Numbered from the stretch's first letter, positions 17,752 to 25,716 are shown. The stretch: DNA of 35,480 bases from Candidatus Thioglobus sp. (GCA_004212795.1 SHBR01000015.1:1-35480), one strand, 5' to 3'. The notes: a model not told the origin generated them from the sequence alone. Numbers and translations are program-made.

Positions 17752-18087
17752 TTAGTTTGGGGTTCGACTCATCAAATGAGAATACTTGAGATCCTCAAAA
17801 CTCCCGCGATAATCATCAAGGTTGGTAATCAGCATTTTACGAAATTGCTCGACAAAATAGTCAATCGCGCGATCCCGATCCTCGTCATACGCCAATACAT
17901 CAGTCGCATGTGAGGCGACGACAAACGCACTAAATCTCGAAGAAGCATACATCAATCCCTCGCTCACATTCTCTTTATGAAAGCGTTGCGCCTGATCGTT
18001 TGCAAGATCAATGAAGCCGTCAGCAATGACTCGCAACTGTTTATCCAGCTCCTCGTCAGTTAGTTCCTTATTTTCTGATTTACTCAT
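17752..18087 (-). CDS. DUF3144-like cytosolic protein
   Basis: This is a 111-residue hydrophilic, acidic, mostly helical protein without signal peptide or membrane segment. The central part (FIDLANDQAQRF, then LMYASSRFSAFVVASHA, then a C-terminal helix with FVEQFRKMLITNLDDY) fits my memory of DUF3144, a small gammaproteobacterial family without known function. The ATG at 18087 lies behind a weak GGGAAA. It faces away from the EamA gene at 18218, leaving a 130-base divergent promoter region. Function cannot be inferred. Confidence 0.75.
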   Translation of the reverse strand: MSKSENKELTDEELDKQLRVIADGFIDLANDQAQRFHKENVSEGLMYASSRFSAFVVASHATDVLAYDEDRDRAIDYFVEQFRKMLITNLDDYRGSFEDLKYSHLMSRTPN

Positions 18088-18217
18088 AGTCGACTGTTTC
18101 CCGTTTCAAATCTCGTTCCCATTTTACGAGTACCAAGATCAAGACGCCATTCGGGATAAATATGTCTCAAACGACACACAACCTTGGAGGAATTTAGGCT
18201 TAAAGTAGCCCACCGCT

Positions 18218-19096
18218 ATGGAAATAACCACCAAGAATAACCTTAGGTCAGCCGGTGCTGTCGTACTGGCCATGACCGCCATCACCGCTAGCGACGCCAT
18301 GGTCAAGGGAATGCTGGATGACATTTCACCGTTCCAGTTCCTTTTTGTAAGAGCGATAGTGATCCTTTTGATACTCGGTGCAGCGCTTGCAATAAAGGGT
18401 CAACGAATTTTGATGCCAGGCATTCGACAACCTTTTGCACTTTTACGCGGGGGCTTTGAGTTGATGTCGACTGGATTCTGGCTTTTTGGGCTTCAATTTA
18501 TTGCTTTACCCACCGCTGCCGCGCTCGCCTGGACATCACCGATCATGGTGGCGCTTCTGGGAATCTTCCTACTGAAAGAGGCCAACTCTGTATGGCGATG
18601 GCTCGCGGTTCTTATGGGATTCATCGGTGTCTTATTGGTCACCAAACCCTGGGGTGCAGAATGGAGTCTGCTGTTAATGCTGCCAATTGCTGCATCGTTG
18701 GCAAGCGCGGCCCGTGAAATTTCGACCCGCTTCATCAGTCAAGCTGCCCATCCGCTGCAAATTGCTTTCATCACCGTGCTGGTGACGGCGGTAGGTTCGG
18801 GCATCGGCAGCATCTTTTTATGGCAATCCCTTACTTGGGATCTGGGTATCGGAATCCTGATTTCAGCTTTATTGGTGAGCGCTGCTTTTCCGCTGATGAT
18901 TGTGGCCGTTCGCCAGGGGGAGATGTCTTTTATCGCACCTTTTTTCTTTAGCGCCATTCCGGTTGCTATTATTCTGGGTTATCTGATCTGGGGCGACACT
19001 CTCGATTTCCTCGCTACGCTCGGCGTCTTTTTGATCGTTGCCGGAGGCTGGCTTAATGTTAAAAAATCCTCGCATCGGTCTCGACAAAGCTCGTGA
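18218..19096 (+). CDS. EamA/DMT-family permease
   Basis: This 292-residue permease has ten hydrophobic segments in two EamA repeats. The N-terminal helix carries ASDAMVKGMLDDISPFQFLF, the first repeat includes ALPTAAALAWTSPIMVALLGIFLLKE, and the second includes AVRQGEMSFIAPFFFSAIPVAIILGYLIWGD. It belongs to the RhaT/S-adenosylmethionine-transporter-like DMT group and sits in the inner membrane with an unknown substrate. The ATG at 18218 has only a weak ribosome binding site but matches the usual family start. A rho-independent terminator follows about 55 bases after the stop. It is the third EamA gene in 15 kb; the copies are divergent in sequence and do not look like a recent duplication. 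Confidence 0.88.
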   Translation: MEITTKNNLRSAGAVVLAMTAITASDAMVKGMLDDISPFQFLFVRAIVILLILGAALAIKGQRILMPGIRQPFALLRGGFELMSTGFWLFGLQFIALPTAAALAWTSPIMVALLGIFLLKEANSVWRWLAVLMGFIGVLLVTKPWGAEWSLLLMLPIAASLASAAREISTRFISQAAHPLQIAFITVLVTAVGSGIGSIFLWQSLTWDLGIGILISALLVSAAFPLMIVAVRQGEMSFIAPFFFSAIPVAIILGYLIWGDTLDFLATLGVFLIVAGGWLNVKKSSHRSRQSS

Positions 19097-19490
19097 AAAA
19101 ATAGCATTATCACTGGCAATGAAATCGGGAAACCATTTGGGCATCAAAAATAAAAAAGCCGATAAAAGGCTGTTTTTCGTGATCGCAACGAGATGCCAAT
19201 ATTGTTCCGTTAACATCTGAGTTTCCGCGCTTTGGGGTAATCCGGGCGAAAGGGGTGACGTCACCTTACTGATTCGGTCGCCGAAAGGAATGCCTGATCG
19301 TGGGTCTCGCGATCCAGACTGAATATGGGTTACGGTTAGCTTGACCTTATTCGCATTTATCGGGCGAAACGGGATAATCCATATTAAAATCAAAGAGCCG
19401 GATGAGTAACATTCAGCTCCGCTCTGGCCTTCCATGAGAGCCCAATCAGGAGGCCCCTGCGGGCAGACAATTTTGAGTTAACCTTTGACT
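19097..19490. other. Intergenic region between EamA and SDR genes
   Basis: This gap of almost 400 bases holds the EamA terminator (19152-19177), a perfect 12-base palindrome GGTGACGTCACC (19254-19265) and two copies of CGGGCGAAA about 100 bases apart (19244-19252 and near 19359-19367). Open frames here are short or run antisense into the permease and show no recognisable protein, so I call no gene. The SDR promoter should lie in the second half, but no convincing -35/-10 pair was found. Confidence 0.5.
19152..19177 (+). terminator. Rho-independent terminator of the EamA gene
   Basis: An A-rich stretch leads into AGCC, a loop GATAAAA and GGCT, followed by GTTTTT. The A-run can pair with the T-run to extend the stem, and the structure would work in either direction. 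It lies shortly after the stop of the plus-strand permease gene. Confidence 0.65.
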
Positions 19491-20249
19491 ATGCGCTTTG
19501 ACCAGAAAAAAATTTTAGTCACCGGGGGATCTCGTGGCATCGGACGCGCGATTGCAACGCGTTTCGCAGCTGCAGGAGCTCAGGTGGCAATTCACTATGG
19601 CTCGAATCACGAGGCAGCAGACAGAGCAATCAAAAATCTGGAAGGCACCGGGCACATTCTCTGCTCGGGAGATGTTGCTCAGCCAGAAACCACTCAACGC
19701 ATTGTTCGTGAAACAGTCGAGAAACTTGGCGGGCTTGATGTTTTAGTGAATAACGCCGGCATTTTCGAGGCGCACCCGGTCGATGATGTCACTTTTGATG
19801 ACTGGCAGCTTGCGTGGCAACAAACGCTTGCGGTAAATCTCACCGGTCCTGCCAATCTCTGCTGGCAAGCCATCGACCATATGAGACACAACGGAGGTGG
19901 ACGTATTATAAATGTGAGTTCGCGCGGCGCATTTCGGGGCGAGCCTCGGTGCCCCGCTTATGGGGCAAGCAAAGCCGGACTCAATGCAATGACTCAATCT
20001 CTTGCGCAACGCGTTGCCCCTTACGGCATTTTTGTCAGCGCGGTTGCCCCCGGCTTTGTTGAAACTGATATGGCAAGTCAAGTGCTCGACGGACCCGACG
20101 GAGATGCCGTTCGTCAGCAGAGCCCCCTAGGACGCGTCGCAAAGCCTGAAGAGGTCGCCCACGCGGTCCTCTTTTTGGCTTCAGAAGGCGCAGCGTTTTC
20201 TACGGGCACAATTATTGATGTGAATGGCGCTTCCTATCTTAGAAGTTGA
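19491..20249 (+). CDS. SDR-family oxidoreductase (FabG-like)
   Basis: This is a 252-residue classical short-chain dehydrogenase/reductase. The Rossmann motif TGGSRGIG is at 11-18, NNAG at 87-90, the catalytic Ser in NVSS at 143-144, and YGASK with Tyr157 and Lys161. PGFVETDM follows the active site and the C-terminus has the usual GTIIDVNG strand. It should be a cytosolic NAD(P)-dependent alcohol/ketone oxidoreductase; the substrate is unknown, and membership in the FabG-like group does not prove a role in fatty acid synthesis. I chose the ATG at 19491 rather than the TTG two codons earlier. The gene converges on the small secreted-protein gene with two bases between stops. Confidence 0.9.
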   Translation: MRFDQKKILVTGGSRGIGRAIATRFAAAGAQVAIHYGSNHEAADRAIKNLEGTGHILCSGDVAQPETTQRIVRETVEKLGGLDVLVNNAGIFEAHPVDDVTFDDWQLAWQQTLAVNLTGPANLCWQAIDHMRHNGGGRIINVSSRGAFRGEPRCPAYGASKAGLNAMTQSLAQRVAPYGIFVSAVAPGFVETDMASQVLDGPDGDAVRQQSPLGRVAKPEEVAHAVLFLASEGAAFSTGTIIDVNGASYLRS

Positions 20250-20251
20250 TC

Positions 20252-20575
20252 CTATTTTCCAAGATCAAACCGCGCAATATTGCAGGCGAGGCGAAACAAA
20301 TTATCAGAAATAAATCCCGTTTGTTCTAATAATTGATCGCAACCGAGAATCGTACACTCGTCGTAAGCTGACAGTGGCACCACCCAATTGTCAGTCTCAA
20401 TGTCAAAACCTTTCTTCACTAAACAGGCTGATCGAACCATATGGATCATGCAGTAGTGCTCGTCTTCGGTTGCATCAAGTCCCAATGGTGGCTGGCAAGC
20501 CGGCAGACCAAACGCGCCAACGGTATAAACCCAAAGCGTGACCGCCACAATAATTTTTTTCGTCTTTGCAATCAT
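20252..20575 (-). CDS. Small exported cysteine-rich protein
   Basis: This 107-residue protein was not recognised. It has a signal peptide (basic MIAKTKK, hydrophobic IIVAVTLWVYTVGAFG, small residues before LPAC), and the mature part holds six cysteines, an even number compatible with three disulfides in the periplasm. It diverges from the cytochrome c' gene, with 61 bases between starts, so the two could share a control region. The ribosome binding site is not evident. I cannot assign a function. Confidence 0.6.
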   Translation of the reverse strand: MIAKTKKIIVAVTLWVYTVGAFGLPACQPPLGLDATEDEHYCMIHMVRSACLVKKGFDIETDNWVVPLSAYDECTILGCDQLLEQTGFISDNLFRLACNIARFDLGK

Positions 20576-20636
20576 GTTTTTATAATTTTGTACTAACGTT
20601 TAATCTGTATTGATCCAATAGCTCAAAAATCTTATC

Positions 20637-21095
20637 GTGAATCTATTAAAGACCGTTGCTGTTTTCATTTTAATTAGTGTAACCCCTCAAACTATTGCTC
20701 ATGATCAGGGCGACACAATCGAGCAAGCAATTAACTATCGCCAATCGGCATTTCGCATGATTGCGTGGCATTTCAAACCCATGGGCGGCATGGTCAAGGG
20801 GAAAGTAGACTGGAATCTAGCGGATTTCCAGGATCACACAAACGCGGTTGCAGCACTCGCCCGTCTACCCATAAACGGGTTCATCCCGGACAGCGACTTT
20901 GGTGACACTCATGCAAAAAGCATCATCTGGGAAGAACCGGATGATTTCGCTGAAAAAATGCAGGCGCTTGTAGATCAAGCCGGTAACCTGCAAGAAATCG
21001 CTCAAAACGGCGACCGCGACCAAATTAGCGATCAGTTTATCCAGACGGCTCGCACCTGTAAGAGTTGCCACAAAAAATACCGCGAAAAAAACTGA
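20637..21095 (+). CDS. Cytochrome c'
   Basis: This 152-residue exported c-type cytochrome belongs to the cytochrome c' (class II) family, four-helix bundles with a high-spin haem that binds NO or other gases in the periplasm. A signal peptide covers about 1-21 (VAVFILISVTPQTIA). The helix segment YRQSAFRMIAWHFKPMG follows, and the haem motif CKSCH (Cys141, Cys144, His145) with KKYREK is at the extreme C-terminus, as the family requires. The start is GTG at 20637; the next in-frame ATG would remove the signal peptide, which decides the start. It converges on the cytochrome b561-type gene, a common partner of cytochrome c' in proteobacteria. Confidence 0.93.
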   Translation: MNLLKTVAVFILISVTPQTIAHDQGDTIEQAINYRQSAFRMIAWHFKPMGGMVKGKVDWNLADFQDHTNAVAALARLPINGFIPDSDFGDTHAKSIIWEEPDDFAEKMQALVDQAGNLQEIAQNGDRDQISDQFIQTARTCKSCHKKYREKN

Positions 21096-21144
21096 ACCGG
21101 TTGCAAACAGACTTTAAACGAGGTGAGTTACCTTGACGTGTGAT

Positions 21145-21819
21145 TTATTCGAGGCTCAGGAGTGCGGCCACCAAAATGGCAAGGCTAGCCCCGCCAATGA
21201 AAAACGCCTTCCAGGCGGGCTGTAGACTCGGCGCCTTCATATCTGATTTAAATTTTTTAACCCCACTCACCATGGGTCGGATCAGGTTGTCGCGCTTAAA
21301 AACCCAATGCACAATAACCGCAACCACATGCGCGCCAATAAGAATCACCAGAATTTCGAATAATTGATGATGTAGGCCTGTGATCACATCACTCAGATCT
21401 TTTCCAACAAAACCCGCCAAGGGTCCGTCAAAAAAAATATCATCGTTAGAAAAAAGACCGGTCAGGGCTTGAAATACCAAAAACGCCAGCAATAGCATCA
21501 CTGACCAACCGCCCGCTGGGTTATGGCCCACAAACGCAACGTCATCTCTTCGAGAAATAAACCGCTTGAGATATCGGCTGACTGATTTTGGGCCCACCAA
21601 AAAACTGCTGAACCGGGCAGTATCGCTTCCGACAAACCCCCAGACTATCCTCGAAAACACAATCGCGATGACTGTCACCCCCAACCACTGGTGTACTGCC
21701 ATCCAGTCTCCATCCGATGTCGCGGTAACCTACAGTCCAGCGACTAAGGCGACTAAAAGCCAGTGAAACACTCGCACCCCTAAGTCCCATACTTTCAAAG
21801 TGGCATGCGTTGAATTCAT
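21145..21819 (-). pseudogene. Cytochrome b561/b6-type membrane cytochrome with in-frame stop
   Basis: Read as one frame of 224 codons, this is a di-haem cytochrome b of the bacterial b561/Ni-Fe-hydrogenase-b type: four helices that pass electrons from quinol to a periplasmic partner, here plausibly cytochrome c'. The ATG at 21819 has an excellent AGGAGG before it, and the first helix carries the haem-ligand-type His19 (RVFHWLL). Codon 30 (21730-21732) is TAG, after which the same frame continues without a shift into WMAVHQWLG and the remaining helices, including LHHQLFEILVILIGAHVVAVIVHW and the end of the protein. Restart at Met40 (21702) would lose helix 1 and its haem ligand. It is either a recent pseudogene, a suppressed stop or a sequence error. 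The rest of the frame is intact, so any decay is young. Confidence 0.85.
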
Positions 21820-21851
21820 CGAGACCTCCTCATTCGCTCTATCCTGGCCGA

Positions 21852-23729
21852 CTACTCAAGCAGTCCGTTTGCCCTGGCGTTTCGTTGCATCAACTCACAC
21901 TGCGCGGCGGTTAACTCAAGGTTATTCGGTGAGGTATCCCCTCGCATCAAGTTCGTCGGCGCATAGGAATGAGTACCGTCATCCATTAAAACATGAACCA
22001 ACTCATGAGCTAATGCGATATGCGGATCGACCGTCATCGTGGTCAGCCACGCGGTAAATCGTAATTCAGGAGTACTCATACTATTTCGGGTTCCAAACGC
22101 TACGGCGTCAAAAGCAGGTCGATCCACTGTGTCGCGCACAAAGAAAACCCTCGCCCGATCACTTTTCATCACTTTGGTGATCAGCCTCGCATTACTCATT
22201 GAAAAATCCCTGATACCGTCATTGGTCGCCAATGAAACAAGAGATGCGGGTCTGATGACGATGTTGCATTGTTGAATAATCCTGGATGCCGATTCAATCA
22301 ATGTTTGCACCCGATCCGCAGTCCACCCGCTTTGTGAGAGGAAGACCAGCATCGGTCGGAACACCGCGTCCGAAACTCCAGAGAATTCTGTAAATGTTTC
22401 TTGCGCAATCACCTGAATCGATGCCAAATCTTGATCACGCATAAGATCCGACGGCTCTTTTATCCATCCTGACTTAACAAAAGCGCCGGGTTCGGGAGTC
22501 GCCAGTGAAAGAATTTCTGCCTTTAGTTGCATCGCATCCAGATCAGGGTTCTCTGTCAAGATACGAGCGGCAAGCGCGGTGATCCTAGCAACCGCATAAC
22601 TTGATCCTGACACGTCGATCCCCTCTCCCGAAAAACCTATCGCCGGAATGCGCTCGCCGGGCGCCAGAAGGTCAACATTTTCTTTGCCCCAATTTGAGCC
22701 TTCAGCTGGATATCCATCACCCGCTGAGGAAGTGACCACCAACATATTTTTGAGCGTTAATGACGCAGGATAAACAGGCTCAATATCAATATCGCGGTTG
22801 TTATTACCGGCAGACACAATGAATAGCAGGTCGGGATGACGGCGCGCGGCACCTTCAAATGCATCCCAATCACGAGCATGGTTGCTCCCCAGTGACATGT
22901 TTACGATGCGCGCGCCCGACCGTGCAATGTGTGCAATCAATTGATACATACGCGACATATCGGGGCGAGGATATCGATAGGGTAGTATCTTGGCTGACGA
23001 CGCCTCGCGCAGAATAATACTGGCGATTCGGGTGCCGTGCCGTTGTGGAAAAAAAACAGATCGCGCGGGATGGGAGTCAAACGGCCGATCATCCATTTCC
23101 CAATAATCAAATCCGATCATCTGGCCATCCGATTCTCGGCCAAGGCGGGACTGTATTTCGGGCAAGAGATAATTTACGCCGGAGTCAACTAATGCAACCG
23201 GCACGCCCCCAGGATCGACTCCTGTGGGTACCGGTGGATTCATTGGGATCTCCGCACCCTCTGCCACAAGTTCTGAGTTCAATGGTTGAAGGCCAACCGC
23301 TGCGTCGTCTTCATACCGAATGGCACGAGCCTGGTTAATTTGGCAGTTCTGATCAGATACCAGCAGGACCGCAGGGCGTGAAGATGACTTAAACTGCTCC
23401 ACGCTGACACGTCTAAGCTGTCCCTGCGGCGCGATCCGCTGGACAGCCACGCGCGTCTGATCATAAAACTCAATTTTTTGTTGCCAACCAAAAATAGTCT
23501 CACCGCGAACGAGGTCCCGGCGAGCACTAGAGACAACATCTGAAAATGCGAGCGCAAAGTCATTTTCCTTGACGTTGTCACAGGCCAGTCGAAGCGCCTG
23601 AATTGCGATATCCGGAACTAGTCCCGGTTCAGAGATATCTGCCTTACCAGAATGACTCACCGATACCATCAGACAAACAATCGGCAAGTGACAAGCCAAG
23701 CGCAGAAGATTCACGATAGACCTGTCCAC
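21852..23729 (-). CDS. Exported subtilisin-like protease with C-terminal HExxH domain
   Basis: This 625-residue protein has a signal peptide (about 7-29), an uncharacterised N-terminal region (30-170) and a peptidase S8 domain (about 175-415). The S8 triad is Asp182 (VDSG), His231 (RHGT) and Ser377 (GSSYA), with the oxyanion Asn in SAGNN near 309-310. The C-terminal part (about 455-625) carries a second protease-like signature: HELVH (His575, Glu576, His579), His587 and NLM with Met595 as a possible metzincin-style Met-turn. It may thus be a serine protease joined to a zinc-metalloprotease-like domain, acting in the periplasm or outside. The GTG at 23729 follows the RidA stop by 12 bases; the GTG at 23714 has AGG at better spacing and also keeps the signal peptide. 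A cytochrome b gene follows 32 bases downstream. Confidence 0.87.
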   Translation of the reverse strand: MDRSIVNLLRLACHLPIVCLMVSVSHSGKADISEPGLVPDIAIQALRLACDNVKENDFALAFSDVVSSARRDLVRGETIFGWQQKIEFYDQTRVAVQRIAPQGQLRRVSVEQFKSSSRPAVLLVSDQNCQINQARAIRYEDDAAVGLQPLNSELVAEGAEIPMNPPVPTGVDPGGVPVALVDSGVNYLLPEIQSRLGRESDGQMIGFDYWEMDDRPFDSHPARSVFFPQRHGTRIASIILREASSAKILPYRYPRPDMSRMYQLIAHIARSGARIVNMSLGSNHARDWDAFEGAARRHPDLLFIVSAGNNNRDIDIEPVYPASLTLKNMLVVTSSAGDGYPAEGSNWGKENVDLLAPGERIPAIGFSGEGIDVSGSSYAVARITALAARILTENPDLDAMQLKAEILSLATPEPGAFVKSGWIKEPSDLMRDQDLASIQVIAQETFTEFSGVSDAVFRPMLVFLSQSGWTADRVQTLIESASRIIQQCNIVIRPASLVSLATNDGIRDFSMSNARLITKVMKSDRARVFFVRDTVDRPAFDAVAFGTRNSMSTPELRFTAWLTTMTVDPHIALAHELVHVLMDDGTHSYAPTNLMRGDTSPNNLELTAAQCELMQRNARANGLLE

Positions 23730-23741
23730 TTTGGTTCCGGC

Positions 23742-24140
23742 TCAGCGTCGGTGGGCAACCATATCGACTTCCACGAGCGCATTTCGGGCGAGCCCGGTGA
23801 CGCCGATACACGTTCGAGCGGGCAAGCGGTCTGAAGGGAAATAGGATCGATAGATATCATTCATCAACTCAAAGTCCCGGTTGAATTCAGTGAGGTAAAT
23901 CCGGCACGAGAGCACCTCAGCTAATGTAAGCCCGAGACCGTCTAACACGATAATCAAATTATCCATTACGCGACGTGTCTGCCCTTCAATGCCATCTGGA
24001 AGGGGTACTAGATCATCGTTAGGATCCGTTGGCATTTGCCCTGTAATCTGAATCCAGCCATTTAGCTCAACCGCGTGACTAAAAGGAGCAACGTGAGTTG
24101 GAGCCGTTTCAAAATTATGAAAAATAGGTAGCGAACTCAT
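23742..24140 (-). CDS. RidA (YjgF/YER057c/UK114)-family protein
   Basis: This 132-residue protein belongs to the RidA/Rid family of trimeric enzymes that hydrolyse reactive enamine/imine intermediates. Typical segments are WIQITGQMP, RVMDNLIIVLDGLGLTLAEVLSCRIYLTEF and the C-terminal PARTCIGVTGLARNALVEVDMVA, where the Arg of PARTCIGV is at the position of the carboxylate-binding arginine. The two substitutions around that arginine place it outside the strict RidA archetype, so a Rid2-7-like role is possible. It starts a few bases before a good GGAGA and lies 12 bases upstream of the protease gene on the same strand, suggesting co-transcription. Confidence 0.88.
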   Translation of the reverse strand: MSSLPIFHNFETAPTHVAPFSHAVELNGWIQITGQMPTDPNDDLVPLPDGIEGQTRRVMDNLIIVLDGLGLTLAEVLSCRIYLTEFNRDFELMNDIYRSYFPSDRLPARTCIGVTGLARNALVEVDMVAHRR

Positions 24141-24180
24141 AGATCTTCTCCGATCAAAGCGTTAGGTTCCAAAAATATTA

Positions 24181-24417
24181 TTATCGATGCCGGAAAGTAA
24201 GCGGACGACCCACTACCCACCAGTCCCATAAACGATTGAGAAGGTACGCAGCTGCAGTCGCGGCTATCGAAAGAAATCCCCAACCCACGACATCATCATG
24301 TGGCATGAAAGAAGGAATCAAAATGCCGAGCGTTGCGAGCCACAGACTCCAGATCATAAACCAACCCAACCGATAAATCGGTCGAAGAAAATTCGTGCTT
24401 CTGGCAGACCTCGGCAA
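24181..24417 (-). CDS. Small two-helix membrane protein with TTG start
   Basis: The protein has about 78 residues with a basic N-terminus, two hydrophobic helices (about 18-36 and 44-61) and a tryptophan-rich end (RLWDWWVVGRP). The family is not recognised. A TTG start is supported by a strong AGGAG seven bases upstream; the only ATG in frame lies inside the first helix. It is the first gene of the minus-strand run with RidA and the protease, and lies back to back with the ABM-domain gene across a 75-base promoter region. Confidence 0.6.
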   Translation of the reverse strand: MPRSARSTNFLRPIYRLGWFMIWSLWLATLGILIPSFMPHDDVVGWGFLSIAATAAAYLLNRLWDWWVVGRPLTFRHR

Positions 24418-24492
24418 ACTTACTCTCCTCTATGATAAAGTGACTTTTAGAATAATACCTGTGTAAGCTTTTGGGCTCTAAAGAAATTAATA

Positions 24493-24795
24493 ATGGTAAT
24501 TGTTATATTTGAATTTGAACCCAACCCGCAATTCGAAGATCGATATTTCAAGCTTGCCAGTCAGTTGCGAGAAGAAGTTGAAAAGATCGATGGCTTTCTC
24601 AGCGTGGAGCGATTTGAAAGTCTCAATAATTCGAAGCGCTTCGTGTCTATTTCAACTTGGCGTGACATGGATGCAGTTAAAGCCTGGCACAGCCACGCCG
24701 ACCATATGGCTTCCCAAACCGAGGCCAGGGCCTCCGGTATTTTTAAAGATTTCAGAATTAGGGTGGCGAACGTCGTCCGCGACTACGGGCTCTAG
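24493..24795 (+). CDS. Antibiotic biosynthesis monooxygenase (ABM)-domain protein
   Basis: This 100-residue single-domain protein has the dimeric ferredoxin-like ABM fold. It begins IVIFEFEPNP, followed by an amphipathic helix, GFLSVERFESLNN, the strand RFVSISTWRDMDAVKAWHSHADHM and a final strand FRIRVANVVRDYG. Members include quinone-forming monooxygenases and haem-degrading enzymes, but most are of unknown function. The HSHADH segment matches the conserved WxxHxxH-like part of the family. It starts at ATG 24493 with no strong ribosome binding site and diverges from the RidA/protease operon. Confidence 0.88.
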   Translation: MVIVIFEFEPNPQFEDRYFKLASQLREEVEKIDGFLSVERFESLNNSKRFVSISTWRDMDAVKAWHSHADHMASQTEARASGIFKDFRIRVANVVRDYGL

Positions 24796-24913
24796 TTCTT
24801 AAAAGAATCAAGCAATTTGCCACTAAAACGTGCGCCTCGAACTCGACTTGCCGTCGTTTGGCCGTGAATTTTTAGATCGAATCCGTGCGCCGAATCTTTA
24901 GAGCCCTAATAAA

Positions 24914-24949
24914 CCCGACCATTTAAAACGCCTCAGTGCTTCGGTCGGG
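24914..24949 (-). terminator. Possible terminator at end of small unknown gene
   Basis: CCCGACC and GGTCGGG form a perfect 7-base-pair stem around a 22-base loop; on the minus strand the stem is followed by TTTATT. It overlaps the last codons and stop of the small minus-strand gene. The long loop and short T-run make it a weak candidate. Confidence 0.4.
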
Positions 24950-25160
24950 TCATCGCCATATGATGCAATTGTGTCAGCACCGCACTTGCTTGGTATTGCT
25001 CAGGGAGTTCTTCATCAAGAAGTGTCGAGCATAGTGTTGAAGCTGCGGACAGGCTGCCGGTAAGCGAATACGCGGTCATCATGGCATCTCTTACAATCAG
25101 GGATTGCGGGCCCTGAACTTCGCTCGAGCTTTTTGAGTTCGGATTATTTGGATTTTCCAT
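24933..25160 (-). CDS. Small hydrophilic protein of unknown function
   Basis: This is a predicted 75-residue protein with an Asn/Ser-rich start (MENPNNPNSKSSS) followed by a helical region (LIVRDAMMTAYSLTGSLSAASTL and a second helix LTQLHHMAM). I do not recognise a family. Supporting a real gene are the even composition, a possible terminator at its end and an AT-rich region before the ATG. Against it are its short length and the absence of a clear ribosome binding site. Confidence 0.4.
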   Translation of the reverse strand: MENPNNPNSKSSSEVQGPQSLIVRDAMMTAYSLTGSLSAASTLCSTLLDEELPEQYQASAVLTQLHHMAMTRPKH

Positions 25161-25299
25161 AACTTATAAATGAGGTCAAATTTCTGAATTTCAATATTTA
25201 ATAAAAATTACTTTTAAACTTTTAACAAAAATATGTAAACTTTGAGTGAAACTTGAACTGCAAGCGCTGGCGACAGGCTTAAACACCAGAATTAACACT

Positions 25300-25716
25300 A
25301 TGAAACCTCCTCATACCTTTTGTGTCTCTCGATCCACAGATGCCACGTGGTCCCAGGGCCTTCGGAAATTTTTTGAATATCGTGAACTGGGTATCAACGA
25401 AGCGACAAACGGCCAATACAACGCCCAAATTCTCCGCGTCAAAAAACCGGTCACTGAGTTTCCACACACAGGCCAGCACACTCACGATCTTGATTTTCAG
25501 ATGTTTTATGTTTTAAAAGGCTGGATACGATTTACATATGAGGGTCACGGAGAATTTACTTTTCGCCCGGGCGATAGCTGCTTACAGCCTCCGGGAATTG
25601 TGCACGACGAAATCGCCTGCTCAGATGACCTTGAGCTTATTCAATTCACCTCGCCCGCTAAATATGCAACTCACGCGGTCCCCTCACCCAATAGGGAAGA
25701 AGAAAAACCGATCTAG
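25300..25716 (+). CDS. Single-domain cupin protein
   Basis: The protein has about 138 residues and a cupin barrel: QHTHDLDFQMFYVLKGWIRF contains the first metal-binding histidines and FRPGDSCLQPPGIVHDE the second motif. Cupins of this type bind a divalent metal and act as dioxygenases, isomerases or sensors; the substrate is unknown. The frame extends to a GTG at 25246; I prefer the ATG at 25300, which starts with MKPPHTFCVSRS and gives the usual single-cupin length, although neither start has a good ribosome binding site. Its TAG stop overlaps the TAG of the converging amidase gene within the palindrome CTAG at 25713-25716. Confidence 0.82.
   Translation: MKPPHTFCVSRSTDATWSQGLRKFFEYRELGINEATNGQYNAQILRVKKPVTEFPHTGQHTHDLDFQMFYVLKGWIRFTYEGHGEFTFRPGDSCLQPPGIVHDEIACSDDLELIQFTSPAKYATHAVPSPNREEEKPI

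Noticed and set aside
4230-19096. Recent tandem duplication as the origin of the three EamA genes.
   Set aside because: The three proteins share only the general family pattern and no extended identical stretches; nucleotide sequences differ throughout.
18869-19435. Long minus-strand open frame antisense to the end of the EamA permease and across the following gap.
   Set aside because: The translation has no family resemblance, low-complexity polar stretches and lies mostly opposite a well-supported transporter gene, crossing its terminator.
21700-21760. A frameshift as the cause of the broken cytochrome b gene.
   Set aside because: The frame from ATG 21819 (0 mod 3) equals that of the downstream part, so only the single TAG codon interrupts it.
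21542-21790. Minus-strand frame that could be read as a small basic protein.
   Set aside because: It is the shifted frame of the interrupted cytochrome b gene; the family-like sequence on both sides of the TAG is in the other frame.
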